Virus record (IMG/VR): IMGVR_UViG_3300022752_000030
Span: 1-64,000 of that record
DNA length: 64,000 nt
From: a virus
Direction: 5' to 3' (one strand)
Part shown: positions 15,680 through 24,172 of the stretch, piece after piece
How positions within the stretch are numbered: the first letter of the stretch is position 1
How the letters are laid out: each line of letters opens with the position of its first letter
Position numbers and translations under genes: made by a program
Notes under the pieces: generated by a model
The model's input: the letters and a program-made list of their open reading frames with translations, nothing else
What the model was told of the DNA's origin: nothing
The model's database searches: none

Positions 15680-16297
15680 TTAGTGTTGTAATACTTCTAA
15701 TGCATGTTGATAGTGTTTTTTCCTATCCTCTAGGCCTAATGTTCCACCGTTAATCGCTTTAGTTAATCCTAAAATATCACCCACATCAGCAAATCTATTT
15801 AGATTATTATTTTCCCAAAACCAACAAGCGGATTGTGCAGCACCTTCAAAAGTTGCAAGATAATCAGGAACATCTTCGACATCCATTTCTAAACTATCAG
15901 CAAAAGCCTTATAGTTGGATTTACCAGTCAACTGAATCAATCCTCTGCCGCAATATTTCCAACCATCACCACTATGCTCATCACCGTTACCCATACGACC
16001 ACCATAAGCTCTGTTCGCAATCATTTCCGGTTTGTGTGCATAAGCTTTTGCAATTTCTATATTTGGAAAATAACGTGGCCAAACACGCATTAATGATTCT
16101 GCTTTATAATTTAAATTTTCTTGTAGTATGGAAAATCCAGCAGACTCATGTGAACATTGTGCGATAAAGGCAGCAATCCGTTGCGGAGTGTTTATCTCAT
16201 AATCTGGAAGTAATTGAGATAAAGCTTCATGCCAATGACCAACATACGGATTCTTAGGTAACAATTGTTTAAGTTGGTTCAATGTTAATTCTGTCAT
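15680..16297 (-). CDS. endolysin, glycoside hydrolase family 19
   Basis: 205 residues, the usual size of phage GH19 lysins. AAFIAQCSHESAGF carries the catalytic Glu (E51) and LQENLNY the second acidic residue (E60); YCGRGLIQLTGKSNY and NGGTLGLEDR are family signatures. No signal peptide, so it depends on the holin to reach the peptidoglycan, where it cuts the glycan strand. The gene overlaps the outer-spanin-like gene by four bases, making a holin/endolysin/spanin lysis module. Confidence 0.9.
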   Translation of the reverse strand: MTELTLNQLKQLLPKNPYVGHWHEALSQLLPDYEINTPQRIAAFIAQCSHESAGFSILQENLNYKAESLMRVWPRYFPNIEIAKAYAHKPEMIANRAYGGRMGNGDEHSGDGWKYCGRGLIQLTGKSNYKAFADSLEMDVEDVPDYLATFEGAAQSACWFWENNNLNRFADVGDILGLTKAINGGTLGLEDRKKHYQHALEVLQH

Positions 16298-16560
16298 TTT
16301 ATTCCCTCAAAAATTCGTTTTTGTATTTCGTACCATTCAATCCATGCATCATTTTTGATTGCACACTCATAGTATGTTGTGTAGTTAATTGTTATAGTTT
16401 TTGCAACATCACTCAATTTAGATTCATCTTTGAGTAATTCTAAATTTGGGCATTTTTCAGTTATATTTTTTGGTGCTTCTGGAAATTTGGCAGTAACAGG
16501 AACAGTAGTGGAACAACCACTTATAAACAAAATTAAAATGCAAGAATATATAGTTTTCAT
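16294..16560 (-). CDS. Rz1-like outer-membrane spanin lipoprotein
   Basis: 88 residues beginning MKTIYSCILILFISGC: a lipoprotein signal with lipobox ISGC, followed by STTVPVTAKFPEAP, a Pro-containing extended region, and a helical C-terminus. Its position between the i-spanin candidate and the endolysin fits an outer spanin. The last base of the upstream gene is shared with its start. Spanin function is inferred from lipobox, size and context. Confidence 0.75.
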   Translation of the reverse strand: MKTIYSCILILFISGCSTTVPVTAKFPEAPKNITEKCPNLELLKDESKLSDVAKTITINYTTYYECAIKNDAWIEWYEIQKRIFEGIK

Positions 16561-16976
16561 TATTCACCTTTGGCTGCATCGTTGTGTGCTTTAATAAATT
16601 CTTTAGGTATTACACAAGAATTATCATATTTCACAATTTCTTTATCAACATATCGAATTACTTCTTCGCCTTTTTCTTTTACAATTTTATTTTTTGTTAC
16701 AACTTTTTCTACAATTTTTACATTTTGTTTTGAAGATTCTTCTTGGGATTTTGCAACTTTTTCTTCCATTTCTTTCACACGTTCGACCCATGCTCTATTG
16801 TTGTATAATGCACCAGAAATAAAAAGACCAAAAAAAAGTGCAAGTGATGATACACCTTGCACCAAATATTTTAGTTGTGTCGGTATAAAATTGGAAATAA
16901 TTAATCCAACTATGCTTAAACCCGTGATTATTGTTATGTAGAGTGTCCAATCAGGAAGAAAGTTTATTATCCACAT
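16560..16976 (-). CDS. Rz-like inner-membrane spanin
   Basis: 138 residues. Two N-terminal membrane segments (about residues 10-30 and 37-57) are followed by a Lys/Glu/Val-rich coiled coil (about 62-115) that would span the periplasm, and a short C-terminal globular end (NSCVIPKEFIKAHNDAAK). Directly upstream of the lipoprotein and endolysin genes, it is the best i-spanin candidate. Two TM helices are unusual for Rz, which has one. Confidence 0.7.
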   Translation of the reverse strand: MWIINFLPDWTLYITIITGLSIVGLIISNFIPTQLKYLVQGVSSLALFFGLFISGALYNNRAWVERVKEMEEKVAKSQEESSKQNVKIVEKVVTKNKIVKEKGEEVIRYVDKEIVKYDNSCVIPKEFIKAHNDAAKGE

Positions 16977-17190
16977 TTTTTATTTCTATCCAGTTATTAT
17001 AAATTTTATGACGACTATAACTTTTAGTTTTTATTTCAAGTTCTTTAAAATGATCATTGATATACTTCGCTAAGCTTTCATCATCTATTCCATGGACTTT
17101 TATGAATAAAATTTCAGGAGTTATTTTAACTCCCATAGGTACACCAAAATTCTCTTTTATCAATTTAACAATATCCAGATATCTCGTCAC
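16951..17190 (-). CDS. small hypothetical protein
   Basis: 79 residues, not recognised. Alpha/beta pattern with ITPEILFIKVHGIDDESLAKYI in the middle. It overlaps the i-spanin gene by 26 bases and the next gene upstream by four bases, so it is packed in the same transcription unit. No signal peptide or TM. Confidence 0.5.
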   Translation of the reverse strand: MTRYLDIVKLIKENFGVPMGVKITPEILFIKVHGIDDESLAKYINDHFKELEIKTKSYSRHKIYNNWIEIKNVDNKLSS

Positions 17191-17555
17191 TTTGGCAATT
17201 TCCTACTTCCCATTGGCACCATAATTGGATTATATCTTTTTTTCTTTCTAGGATGGACACCAGGTTCACCACCTTTTCCTCCAGTCCCTGCAATTGCACC
17301 CGAACCCACGACATTTGCAGGTCCTGCAACAGCAGCTGCACCATCTTCTTGAACAGCTTCTTCTGAAGTGGATCTCCAACCGCCACCCATTGATTTATAT
17401 TTTTTAGATGCCCAAGCATTAGCATAAGCGGAAGGATAAACAGCAAATTTAGATTTAGCTGCAGCTTTAGCACGAGCCCACTTTTCAGGTTGTGTAGGCT
17501 TATTCTTTTCATCTAAGATTTCGGCTTCATTTATAAATTCAATGAATGTTTTCAT
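17187..17555 (-). CDS. putative head-packaged small protein with capsid-targeting-like N-terminus (DUF5872-like)
   Basis: 122 residues. The first ten, MKTFIEFINE, match the pattern of the T4 internal-protein targeting peptide (IPIII begins MKTYQEFIAE), with INE as a gp21-type cleavage site. A conserved middle follows (KWARAKAAAKSKFAVYPSAY, then SMGGGWR), a motif I associate with DUF5872, and a Gly/Ala-rich linker and basic tail (HPRKKKRY). Probably a DNA-associated virion component. Confidence 0.65.
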   Translation of the reverse strand: MKTFIEFINEAEILDEKNKPTQPEKWARAKAAAKSKFAVYPSAYANAWASKKYKSMGGGWRSTSEEAVQEDGAAAVAGPANVVGSGAIAGTGGKGGEPGVHPRKKKRYNPIMVPMGSRKLPK

Positions 17556-18056
17556 TTATTTTGTCCTAACATTTATTGCTTTGCCACGGCGTTCTGGATT
17601 TGGATCTTCACGGCGTTTTCTTTGTGCTGCTTTTGCTCTACCTTCTTTACCTAAAGCTTGTGCTTTGGCCTGAGGTAAGCACTTTGGTTTACCTTCTCCT
17701 GGTTCTCTAGCACAATCTCCTTTGATATTGCCCTTTGTGTCCATTCGAACCCATTTTTGTTTAAACCATTGTCTTAAATCTTCATTAATCCAATCATCTG
17801 GAGTTTTTCCATGTTTAGATTTAAAATCATTGTGTAACTCTTTGCCTGTTATTCCGTGGTCTTTAGATATTTTCATCATCAACTTATCGATTGTGTCATA
17901 GTCATGACTATCTAATTGTTTTAAACCATCTTCTAATTCTTTTACATGATCTTCTTTTCTACAACTACCAGCAGTATATGCTGGTTTACCAGGAACTGGT
18001 TTAAATCCTGACCAACATCTGCCCTTTTCGTTGATAAAAGACTTAAAAGATTTCAT
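17556..18056 (-). CDS. putative head-packaged protein with capsid-targeting-like N-terminus
   Basis: 166 residues starting MKSFKSFINE, again ten residues ending in INE. The rest contains CWSGFKPVPGKPAYTAGSC, an acidic helical part, and GDCAREPGEGKPKCLPQAKA followed by a strongly basic tail. The cysteine- and basic-rich pattern recurs in aquatic T4-like phage proteins of unknown function. Stop and next start are adjacent, so it is cotranscribed with the DUF5872-like gene. Confidence 0.65.
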   Translation of the reverse strand: MKSFKSFINEKGRCWSGFKPVPGKPAYTAGSCRKEDHVKELEDGLKQLDSHDYDTIDKLMMKISKDHGITGKELHNDFKSKHGKTPDDWINEDLRQWFKQKWVRMDTKGNIKGDCAREPGEGKPKCLPQAKAQALGKEGRAKAAQRKRREDPNPERRGKAINVRTK

Positions 18057-18439
18057 ATGTTTAGTAATATCTGTGCGACTTTGGGATCTAATGCTATATC
18101 AGATGAATATATTGTTTTTCCATTAATACCCTTAACTTCATCGGGCATTATTCTTAAAAAATCTAAAAACGTTTTCAATATATCATAATCACGTTCGTCA
18201 ATTTTATAGAATAATATTCTTGATGTCGGTTCAGCTCCAAAAACATTATTCAATAAAATAATGTGATTCAATATCAGGCGTTCTTTAAGATAACCTGTTG
18301 TTTTATATCTACGAAATAAACGCTTTAAATATTTCGTGCGTTTAATGTCACCTTCAAATTCGGACATTATACAATGCGGTGATGTGTAGCATTTCATAGC
18401 GTACATCACGAAATTATCTTCATTCAATTCATCAAACAT
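18053..18439 (-). CDS. conserved T4-like phage hypothetical protein
   Basis: 128 residues. MYAMKCYTSPHCIMSEFEGDIKR is followed by YLKRLFRRYKTTG, LNHIILLNNVFG and a C-terminal domain with FLDFLRIMPDEV. The C-x-S/N-P-x-C start and RYKTTG motif recur in T4-like phages from aquatic hosts; role unknown. It has no targeting-like N-terminus. A GC-rich hairpin (18451-18468) separates it from the gene upstream. Confidence 0.6.
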   Translation of the reverse strand: MFDELNEDNFVMYAMKCYTSPHCIMSEFEGDIKRTKYLKRLFRRYKTTGYLKERLILNHIILLNNVFGAEPTSRILFYKIDERDYDILKTFLDFLRIMPDEVKGINGKTIYSSDIALDPKVAQILLNI

Positions 18440-18450
18440 AGTAACAGAAT

Positions 18451-18468
18451 GGGCACCAAAAGGTGCCC
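18451..18468 (-). terminator. GC-rich hairpin, possible terminator or mRNA processing site
   Basis: Perfect 7-bp stem GGGCACC/GGTGCCC with an AAAA/TTTT loop, directly after the stop of the structural gene at 18477. On the minus strand the following sequence is only ATTCTGTT, a poor U tract, so it may mainly protect the 3' end or attenuate. Confidence 0.5.
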
Positions 18469-18476
18469 CCTTTTAA

Positions 18477-19064
18477 TTAAACACCAGCGTAATATGTTTG
18501 TATATTGCTTGTATTACCAGACAATGTATTTGCTGCTGTGGGATTAGCTAATGTAACCAAAACTTCTGTTTGTACACGACCAGAGCGGCCGCCAGTACCT
18601 GTTGTCACATAAACCCAGCCTTGGTGTGCAGTAGCGTGATTGGTTGCATCACCAAATGTTGCATTTGCAAGTCTTGTACCAGTAACTAAAACTGTATCTT
18701 GATTATAAGTGCTTGATCTTTCGCCGGCTGGATAAGATATAGGCGTATCGAATTCCAACACAGTTCCGGAAGGAACACTTGCCAAAATATTTTGAGAAAG
18801 TACTACTGTATTAGCAGTAACACTTGCAACAGTTGTATTTGATTTAAAGAAACCTGGTTCACCACTTGTACCAACATTTAGTGCAACAACTGACATACCA
18901 GCAACAATTGCTGAATTTGAAACATCGGTGCTTGTACCAAAATACAAAGTATTTCCACTTGCAACGGTATTTCCTGTTGCGAGTGTTGTTGTAAAGCGAA
19001 CTTGTCTTTCTTTTGACCAATGTGGCTTATCGTAAATTGAATCTGTATTACCCCAAGATGGCAT
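18477..19064 (-). CDS. putative virion structural protein (beta-rich)
   Basis: 195 residues, rich in Thr, Ser, Val and Asn with alternating strands and no helices of note, as in head-decoration or fibre proteins. It begins MPSWGNTDSIYDKPHWSKERQ. A late-type promoter GATAAATA and AAGGAG precede it and a hairpin follows, so it may be strongly expressed as a separate late unit. The precise virion location is not known. Confidence 0.55.
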   Translation of the reverse strand: MPSWGNTDSIYDKPHWSKERQVRFTTTLATGNTVASGNTLYFGTSTDVSNSAIVAGMSVVALNVGTSGEPGFFKSNTTVASVTANTVVLSQNILASVPSGTVLEFDTPISYPAGERSSTYNQDTVLVTGTRLANATFGDATNHATAHQGWVYVTTGTGGRSGRVQTEVLVTLANPTAANTLSGNTSNIQTYYAGV

Positions 19065-19098
19065 GTTATTCTCCTTTTAACCGTGTGGGTTTGTTACC

Positions 19099-19106
19099 TA
19101 TTTATC
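19099..19106 (-). promoter_or_regulatory. late promoter candidate GATAAATA
   Basis: Minus-strand GATAAATAGG in the short gap upstream of the beta-rich structural gene, about 35 bp from its ATG; 7 of 8 match to the T4 late core. Confidence 0.6.
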
Positions 19107-19108
19107 TA

Positions 19109-20305
19109 TTATTTCTTTTCTTCTTTTTTCTTGTCGTCTTTTTTGTCATCCTTTTTTGTAGGATCAGGTTGACCTGGACGAACTCTCATTGACGGATCAA
19201 TTTCAATTGTATCTCTCTTTTCACCTGTTAAGGTTGTTCCACCAGACATAACCGCAGAAGCCTTTGGTTTATCTTCACCCATATCATCTTTTTCATCAGA
19301 CTTCTCAAACTTAGGTTTTTTACCATAAGTTGCAACAGACTTATCTTCTTTTTCATGGTCATAAATTTCTTCTTTCATGCCATGTTTTTTGTACAAAGAC
19401 TTAATCAGTCTAGCTGATTTCGACATTTGTTTTCTCTTACTTTCTACTTCCATACCAACAGTTTGCGTTGCAGCCATTGGATCTTGAAATTTGTCTTCTT
19501 CAAGTTTTTCTTTGCGATTATTATAATCTAAAAGTTTTTTGATGGTTTCAATGTGACCCTGCAAGTAACCGTGTTGCAATCTCATATCAGGTTCGACCAT
19601 TTGAACCATTCTGTCAATTTGATCTTTGATGTTTTGTGCAATCCAAAGGTAACCCAAATCGTCCTCTTTAGGAGAACCTTTTTTCTCCTTTAAGTGTTTT
19701 TCTATGAAGAAAATTGCGTCTTGTAGTTTAGCCATACCCTCGACTAACTCATAAGAATCTTCATCAACTTTTTCACCTATATCAGTATACAATTCGGTTG
19801 CAATTGGACAAATATCAAAATATTTTGGTTTATAGTCAAAAACTTTAAATTCAAATTCTTCTTCTTTTTCTTCCCATTGCAATTCTTCTTTGAGGTCAGC
19901 AATGAAATTATAATCATTCATTGTGAGTGTGCCTCTATTTCGTATTTCTATCAATCTCTCGACAATACGATGTAGTTCTGGATCATCTTTCACATCCTCA
20001 CGGGCCAATTCTAAAATACGAATCATCAAAGGAATATCCAATGTAATTGTATCTTTAACATCGGCTGATTCCATCATGTGATCTTGTTTCCACTTCAAAA
20101 ATTCTCCAGATTTTGAATGTGAAACTTTAGTATCTTTTGAAACAAATTTAGGATTAATTCCTCTAGACATTAAATATTTGTCCAAAGCAGCGTCCTCGTT
20201 TATATTAGATTTTGCAGACCATGGATCACGTGGATTAGTACCGAATGTCGGTTTTTGACCAATATTCTTTTTGACCAACGATTTAATTATTTGCGCTTTA
20301 CTCAT
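19109..20305 (-). CDS. large helical phage hypothetical protein with charged tail
   Basis: 398 residues. Largely alpha-helical, with segments such as ELAREDVKDDPELHRIVERL and an acidic centre, and a C-terminal tail of about 90 residues alternating Lys and Asp (ending in a DDKKDDKKKEEKK-like run). No enzyme motif. It is adjacent to other putative head-interior proteins; a scaffold or core role is possible but unproven. Confidence 0.6.
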   Translation of the reverse strand: MSKAQIIKSLVKKNIGQKPTFGTNPRDPWSAKSNINEDAALDKYLMSRGINPKFVSKDTKVSHSKSGEFLKWKQDHMMESADVKDTITLDIPLMIRILELAREDVKDDPELHRIVERLIEIRNRGTLTMNDYNFIADLKEELQWEEKEEEFEFKVFDYKPKYFDICPIATELYTDIGEKVDEDSYELVEGMAKLQDAIFFIEKHLKEKKGSPKEDDLGYLWIAQNIKDQIDRMVQMVEPDMRLQHGYLQGHIETIKKLLDYNNRKEKLEEDKFQDPMAATQTVGMEVESKRKQMSKSARLIKSLYKKHGMKEEIYDHEKEDKSVATYGKKPKFEKSDEKDDMGEDKPKASAVMSGGTTLTGEKRDTIEIDPSMRVRPGQPDPTKKDDKKDDKKKEEKK

Positions 20306-20314
20306 TTTAATACC

Positions 20315-21856
20315 TTACTCAGATGTGCCTGTTTTACCCATCATTTCATTTTTGATTCTTTCCATTGATTTGCGAGCCATTTCTTTTGCTCTACTCAAAG
20401 GTTTATTTTCGTTTGTCACAAAAGGAACAGTATCATCTTCAGGTCTTTTTGATTCTTTAACGGTTGATTTAACAATACCGCTGAATCTTTTGTTAGCTTT
20501 CTGTGTTAATTCTTTACCAGCTTTAACATTACCTGAAGCATAATGTTTTGCAGCTTGTTTGTCTAAAGCAGAAGCCTGTGTGCCGGCAGCTTTCCTATAT
20601 GCTTGATGTGTTGCTGGTGATAATTCATCAAGAGATTCGACTTCTTCTTTTACTGGAATATGACGCTCAACGCGAGAAAGTCTGCAACCTTCTTTGCATT
20701 TTTCATGAGCTTGTTTGATAGCATCATCATCACTTTTTGCTACCAATAAATTCATACCTGTCCATTCACCCTTATCGTTTTCATAATGAGCAGCATGAGT
20801 ATGAGATTCATTTTTCTCATTTAATTCATATTCTTCGTTTGCTGTTCGCATTGCTCTTATTACAGCAGGATGATCAGAAAGTCCGGGTTTCATTTTATCG
20901 ATGGCTTTAAGGGCACCAGTTAAGTTGCCTCCTTTGTATCTTTTATCGTTAATGATACCGATAGCCATTTTAACATCTCTATCAGAATGTGTTTTATTCA
21001 ACTCATCAAGAGACTCAACTTCCTCACCACGCATTTTCTTTGCATAATCAATCTGTCGTTGAGCTTGACCTTCTTTGCCTTTGGTGATTCCTTGGCCTCT
21101 AAGTCTACGATCAGCATCCATTGCTCCCGCAAATTGTCTTATGGTCTTTCTAGGTGCAGAACTATAACCACTTTCTGGTTTTTTATTCCAAGCATCCATT
21201 GCTTTCGTGCCTCTGTCTTTCACAGATTGAAGTGCTGCACGACCTGCTGGTGTATCACCAACCTCGTCAATCTGCTCAACTTCTTCTTTAGCCATTGCTT
21301 GTTTAGTTGCAGTTGCATACATTACATCTTTCCAACGCTTACCATATTTTTTCTTGAAGTAAGACATATTCTTTTTCATCGACATCACAATATTTTCACG
21401 CTTTTTCATTTCGTCATCTGTCATTTCTTTTTCGCTGACCATAAAATCAGCAAAATTATCATCAGACTTATTTAAACTTTCAATTAATTTATCTTTAAAA
21501 GAATATTCTTCTTTTTTAGTGTCGTCAGTTGACTTAACTGGTTTACGTGAATAAACAGTACCAGTAGAAATCTTTTTAGAATCAAAACCAGCTTTCTCGC
21601 CTGGTTTAGTTGGTAATTCAGACTTTCTATTTTTCCAATCAAACGGACTTGATTCTTCAATCGCTTCACCAGCAGAAACTTCTTCACCTTGAACTTTTAC
21701 AGGATATTTTTTACCTTTAAATGTGAAGTGTGTTTCACCAGATTTGTGAGCAGCATATGCCGCTTTGCGTAAACCAGTTTCGTCTAATTCCATTTCATTG
21801 GCCATAACTTTTTTAACTGCTTCAGAAATTGAATTTACTTTTATTTTGTCGTACAT
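20315..21856 (-). CDS. repeat-containing putative prohead core or internal protein
   Basis: 513 residues, highly charged. It holds repeated linkers: EEVEQIDEVG, EEVESLDELN and EEVESLDELS, each before a helical module; the last begins SPATHQAYRKAAG. A fourth domain has AAHKSGETHFTFKGKKYPVK near residue 45. Repeated L-x-E sites resemble prohead protease cut sites. This modular plan (short helical units joined by acidic EEVExLDEL linkers) is common in aquatic T4-like phages but has no assigned function. Confidence 0.6.
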   Translation of the reverse strand: MYDKIKVNSISEAVKKVMANEMELDETGLRKAAYAAHKSGETHFTFKGKKYPVKVQGEEVSAGEAIEESSPFDWKNRKSELPTKPGEKAGFDSKKISTGTVYSRKPVKSTDDTKKEEYSFKDKLIESLNKSDDNFADFMVSEKEMTDDEMKKRENIVMSMKKNMSYFKKKYGKRWKDVMYATATKQAMAKEEVEQIDEVGDTPAGRAALQSVKDRGTKAMDAWNKKPESGYSSAPRKTIRQFAGAMDADRRLRGQGITKGKEGQAQRQIDYAKKMRGEEVESLDELNKTHSDRDVKMAIGIINDKRYKGGNLTGALKAIDKMKPGLSDHPAVIRAMRTANEEYELNEKNESHTHAAHYENDKGEWTGMNLLVAKSDDDAIKQAHEKCKEGCRLSRVERHIPVKEEVESLDELSPATHQAYRKAAGTQASALDKQAAKHYASGNVKAGKELTQKANKRFSGIVKSTVKESKRPEDDTVPFVTNENKPLSRAKEMARKSMERIKNEMMGKTGTSE

Positions 21857-21870
21857 GATTGTCTCCTAAA

Positions 21871-22284
21871 TTACCATGCTTTGCATGACCAGTATCTTGC
21901 TTTTGTTCTTGGACCGGGTGTTGCACAACGGTGTCGTGCTCTAAAACTTCTACGGCGAGCAGGATTATGTTTTTTAATTGTCATATTCTTGTCACCAAAA
22001 TTAACTTTTACAACTCTACCTGACGGTGATTTTACAAAAACTTTAGATTTTTTAACATCACCTTTCATTGGCTTACCCAAAGGAACTTTACGTCCTTGAT
22101 ATTCAGCTTCATCTAAAGGTTCTGATTCCAAATCCCAATCGATAGAATCGATTAATTGTTCTTCGTCACCATCAAAATTAAATTCATCGGAAGAAACTTC
22201 TTCCCACAATTGTGAAACTTCCTCTTGAAGATATGCAGGTTCATCCGAATATTCTTCTGATACAAATTGACTAAAAAATTTCAT
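21871..22284 (-). CDS. putative head-packaged protein with acidic centre and basic Cys tail
   Basis: 137 residues starting MKFFSQFVSE, a capsid-targeting-like decapeptide ending in VSE. An Asp/Glu-rich half (residues 10-60) is followed by a basic half with RARHRCATPGP and ending YWSCKAW. The terminal RARHxC...YWSCxxW pattern recurs in other aquatic phage proteins. Acidic region removal and basic DNA-binding tail would fit an internal head protein; this is inference. Confidence 0.62.
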   Translation of the reverse strand: MKFFSQFVSEEYSDEPAYLQEEVSQLWEEVSSDEFNFDGDEEQLIDSIDWDLESEPLDEAEYQGRKVPLGKPMKGDVKKSKVFVKSPSGRVVKVNFGDKNMTIKKHNPARRRSFRARHRCATPGPRTKARYWSCKAW

Positions 22285-22285
22285 T

Positions 22286-24172
22286 TTAAATTCTCTTTTT
22301 CTTTTTAATTATGATTCCAATATTTTTATCTTGATCCTTATATGATTGCATGGGTTCTTTATTACTTGCACCACCCAATGTTCCACCTACTCCCATATCT
22401 ACTGCACCCGGATCATCAATTGCTTCTTTTACTTTTTTTCTAAAATTTTTAAAATCTTTTTGTTCTCTGTATGTGACATCGCCTAATCCTGACATTGGGT
22501 ATACTGTTCCCTGTTGGCGTGTGTCAAATTCTGGTCCTATTCCAGAAACATTCCTCATTCTTTGATTTACTGTCGGTGAATCTGATGTTTTTATTCTTTT
22601 GGCTTTGTCTTTCTCTTTGTCTTTTCTGAAGTTGGATTCTTTTGGTTCGGGGAAGACTTTAATGCTGGGACCTTTTTCTTCACTATACGTTTTGAAGGTG
22701 TAGGTTTTTGTTCTTTTTGGAGCATCCCATTTGATGTTGTCGGCGTTGGAATCTCCTGCTCTGTTGTCTGGAGTGATGTCGTCTGGACCGGCTGCTCTTT
22801 CAACTGAGTTGTTTCTTTTGTAAACTCCTGCGGAAGCTTCTCGCTTTTCGTTGAGTTTTTGAATAAATTTAGAATTTTTCTTAACATTATCTTCCTTAAA
22901 CAAATATTTAACCGATTCATTTATATTTAATTTTCCGTGATTTTCCATCCAAGAAAATGCAACATCAGTATAATTTCTTTCGTCAATAAATCTATTTATT
23001 ATTTGATAAGTGTCTGTAATATCTTCTTCAATTGATTCGAGTGTTGCACTATTATCAAAATTAATAAATTTTGCAAAATTTTGACGGTAAGATTCTTTGC
23101 TAGCCTGAGCTAGTTCCCACTTTTCAAATCTAACTGACTCCGAAACCATTTTAGCTAAACTTTTATTTCTGATTTTACTGGTTTCATTTGTCGTGTCAAC
23201 AAAAATCATGATCGTATCGTAACCAAGTTCTTCAAGTTCTTCTTTGATTGTGATCATTTTCGAATGATCGTCCGCAGGTCCATTAATAATTAAAGGACCT
23301 CTAGATCGAATCGCTTCTCTGCGATAATCTGTTGTTTTTTCGGATAACTTTTGTTTATCCATTAAATAATCAAAAGCTTGAATTGAGTTTAATTCGACAG
23401 AACGGTTTTCAGCGATTGCTTCTCGAATTATAATATCTTTTCCTGATCCTGGACCACCGGTAACGAAAATAGCTTTAAATAAACCTCTATTATAGTCCTC
23501 ATGTAATCCCATACCTTTGCGTGTATCGTGCATTAACTCTTTGGCATGTTCATCGGACACATGAGAAGGAACACCTTTTCTAAACTCCTTAAAGTCTTTA
23601 TTTTTGGCATGTTCACGCATTTTGCTTCCGGACATACCCTCTGTGCCTTCGGCATCAGGATCACGATGGCCGGCTGAATGAATTTTTATACTCTTAAAAT
23701 GATATTCTCCGTGTCCTGCTTTAACACCATTATACTTATGTAATAGATCATGCATCTCTTTAACACGATCCGATCCGACGACAACGTGAAGGTGAGTTAC
23801 ACCACTCTTATATGCCGATACCGCATGGTGTAATATGGTTGGTTTTTCTTTTGTAGCGGCAGTAATTTTTGGTTTAGTTGTGATGCGTTGCAGTGATGAT
23901 TTTATTGAAACAGCTTCTTCTATTTTATTAGGTGAAGCCATATATCTAGTTAGATGCTTGATTTTTTGTTCAGAACTTAATGGATTTTTCTTACTATCTT
24001 GTGAGTGAGAAACGATAACTTCATATGATGCATTATGTTTTTTGGCAATCTCTTTAACTTTATTGATTAGCTTTAAATGTCCAGTCGTTGGAGGATTCAT
24101 GCGACCAAATGTGATCACATGATGTTTCTCATATTCTTCTTGTTCTTTGACTAATTCTAAAAATGACTTCAT
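22286..24172 (-). CDS. nucleotidyltransferase / P-loop fusion with capsid-targeting-like N-terminus
   Basis: 628 residues. N-terminal MKSFLELVKE. Domain 1 (about 17-215) is a nucleotidyltransferase: ITFGRMNPPTTGH with the TxGH motif (29-32), VVGSDRV, and SGSKMREHA in place of the ISSTxLR motif. Domain 2 begins near residue 225 with AIFVTGGPGSGKD, a Walker A P-loop, then D in MIFVDTTN, like small kinases or zeta-toxin-type phosphotransferases. A 170-residue basic, disordered tail follows. Substrates unknown. Cotranscribed with the ligase-like and PD-(D/E)XK-like genes. Confidence 0.72.
   Translation of the reverse strand: MKSFLELVKEQEEYEKHHVITFGRMNPPTTGHLKLINKVKEIAKKHNASYEVIVSHSQDSKKNPLSSEQKIKHLTRYMASPNKIEEAVSIKSSLQRITTKPKITAATKEKPTILHHAVSAYKSGVTHLHVVVGSDRVKEMHDLLHKYNGVKAGHGEYHFKSIKIHSAGHRDPDAEGTEGMSGSKMREHAKNKDFKEFRKGVPSHVSDEHAKELMHDTRKGMGLHEDYNRGLFKAIFVTGGPGSGKDIIIREAIAENRSVELNSIQAFDYLMDKQKLSEKTTDYRREAIRSRGPLIINGPADDHSKMITIKEELEELGYDTIMIFVDTTNETSKIRNKSLAKMVSESVRFEKWELAQASKESYRQNFAKFINFDNSATLESIEEDITDTYQIINRFIDERNYTDVAFSWMENHGKLNINESVKYLFKEDNVKKNSKFIQKLNEKREASAGVYKRNNSVERAAGPDDITPDNRAGDSNADNIKWDAPKRTKTYTFKTYSEEKGPSIKVFPEPKESNFRKDKEKDKAKRIKTSDSPTVNQRMRNVSGIGPEFDTRQQGTVYPMSGLGDVTYREQKDFKNFRKKVKEAIDDPGAVDMGVGGTLGGASNKEPMQSYKDQDKNIGIIIKKKKRI

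Noticed and set aside
17165-17512. Alternative minus-strand frame inside the DUF5872-like gene
   Set aside because: The overlapping frame 17187-17555 has the targeting-like start, SD and conserved motif; this one is low-complexity Gln/Leu.
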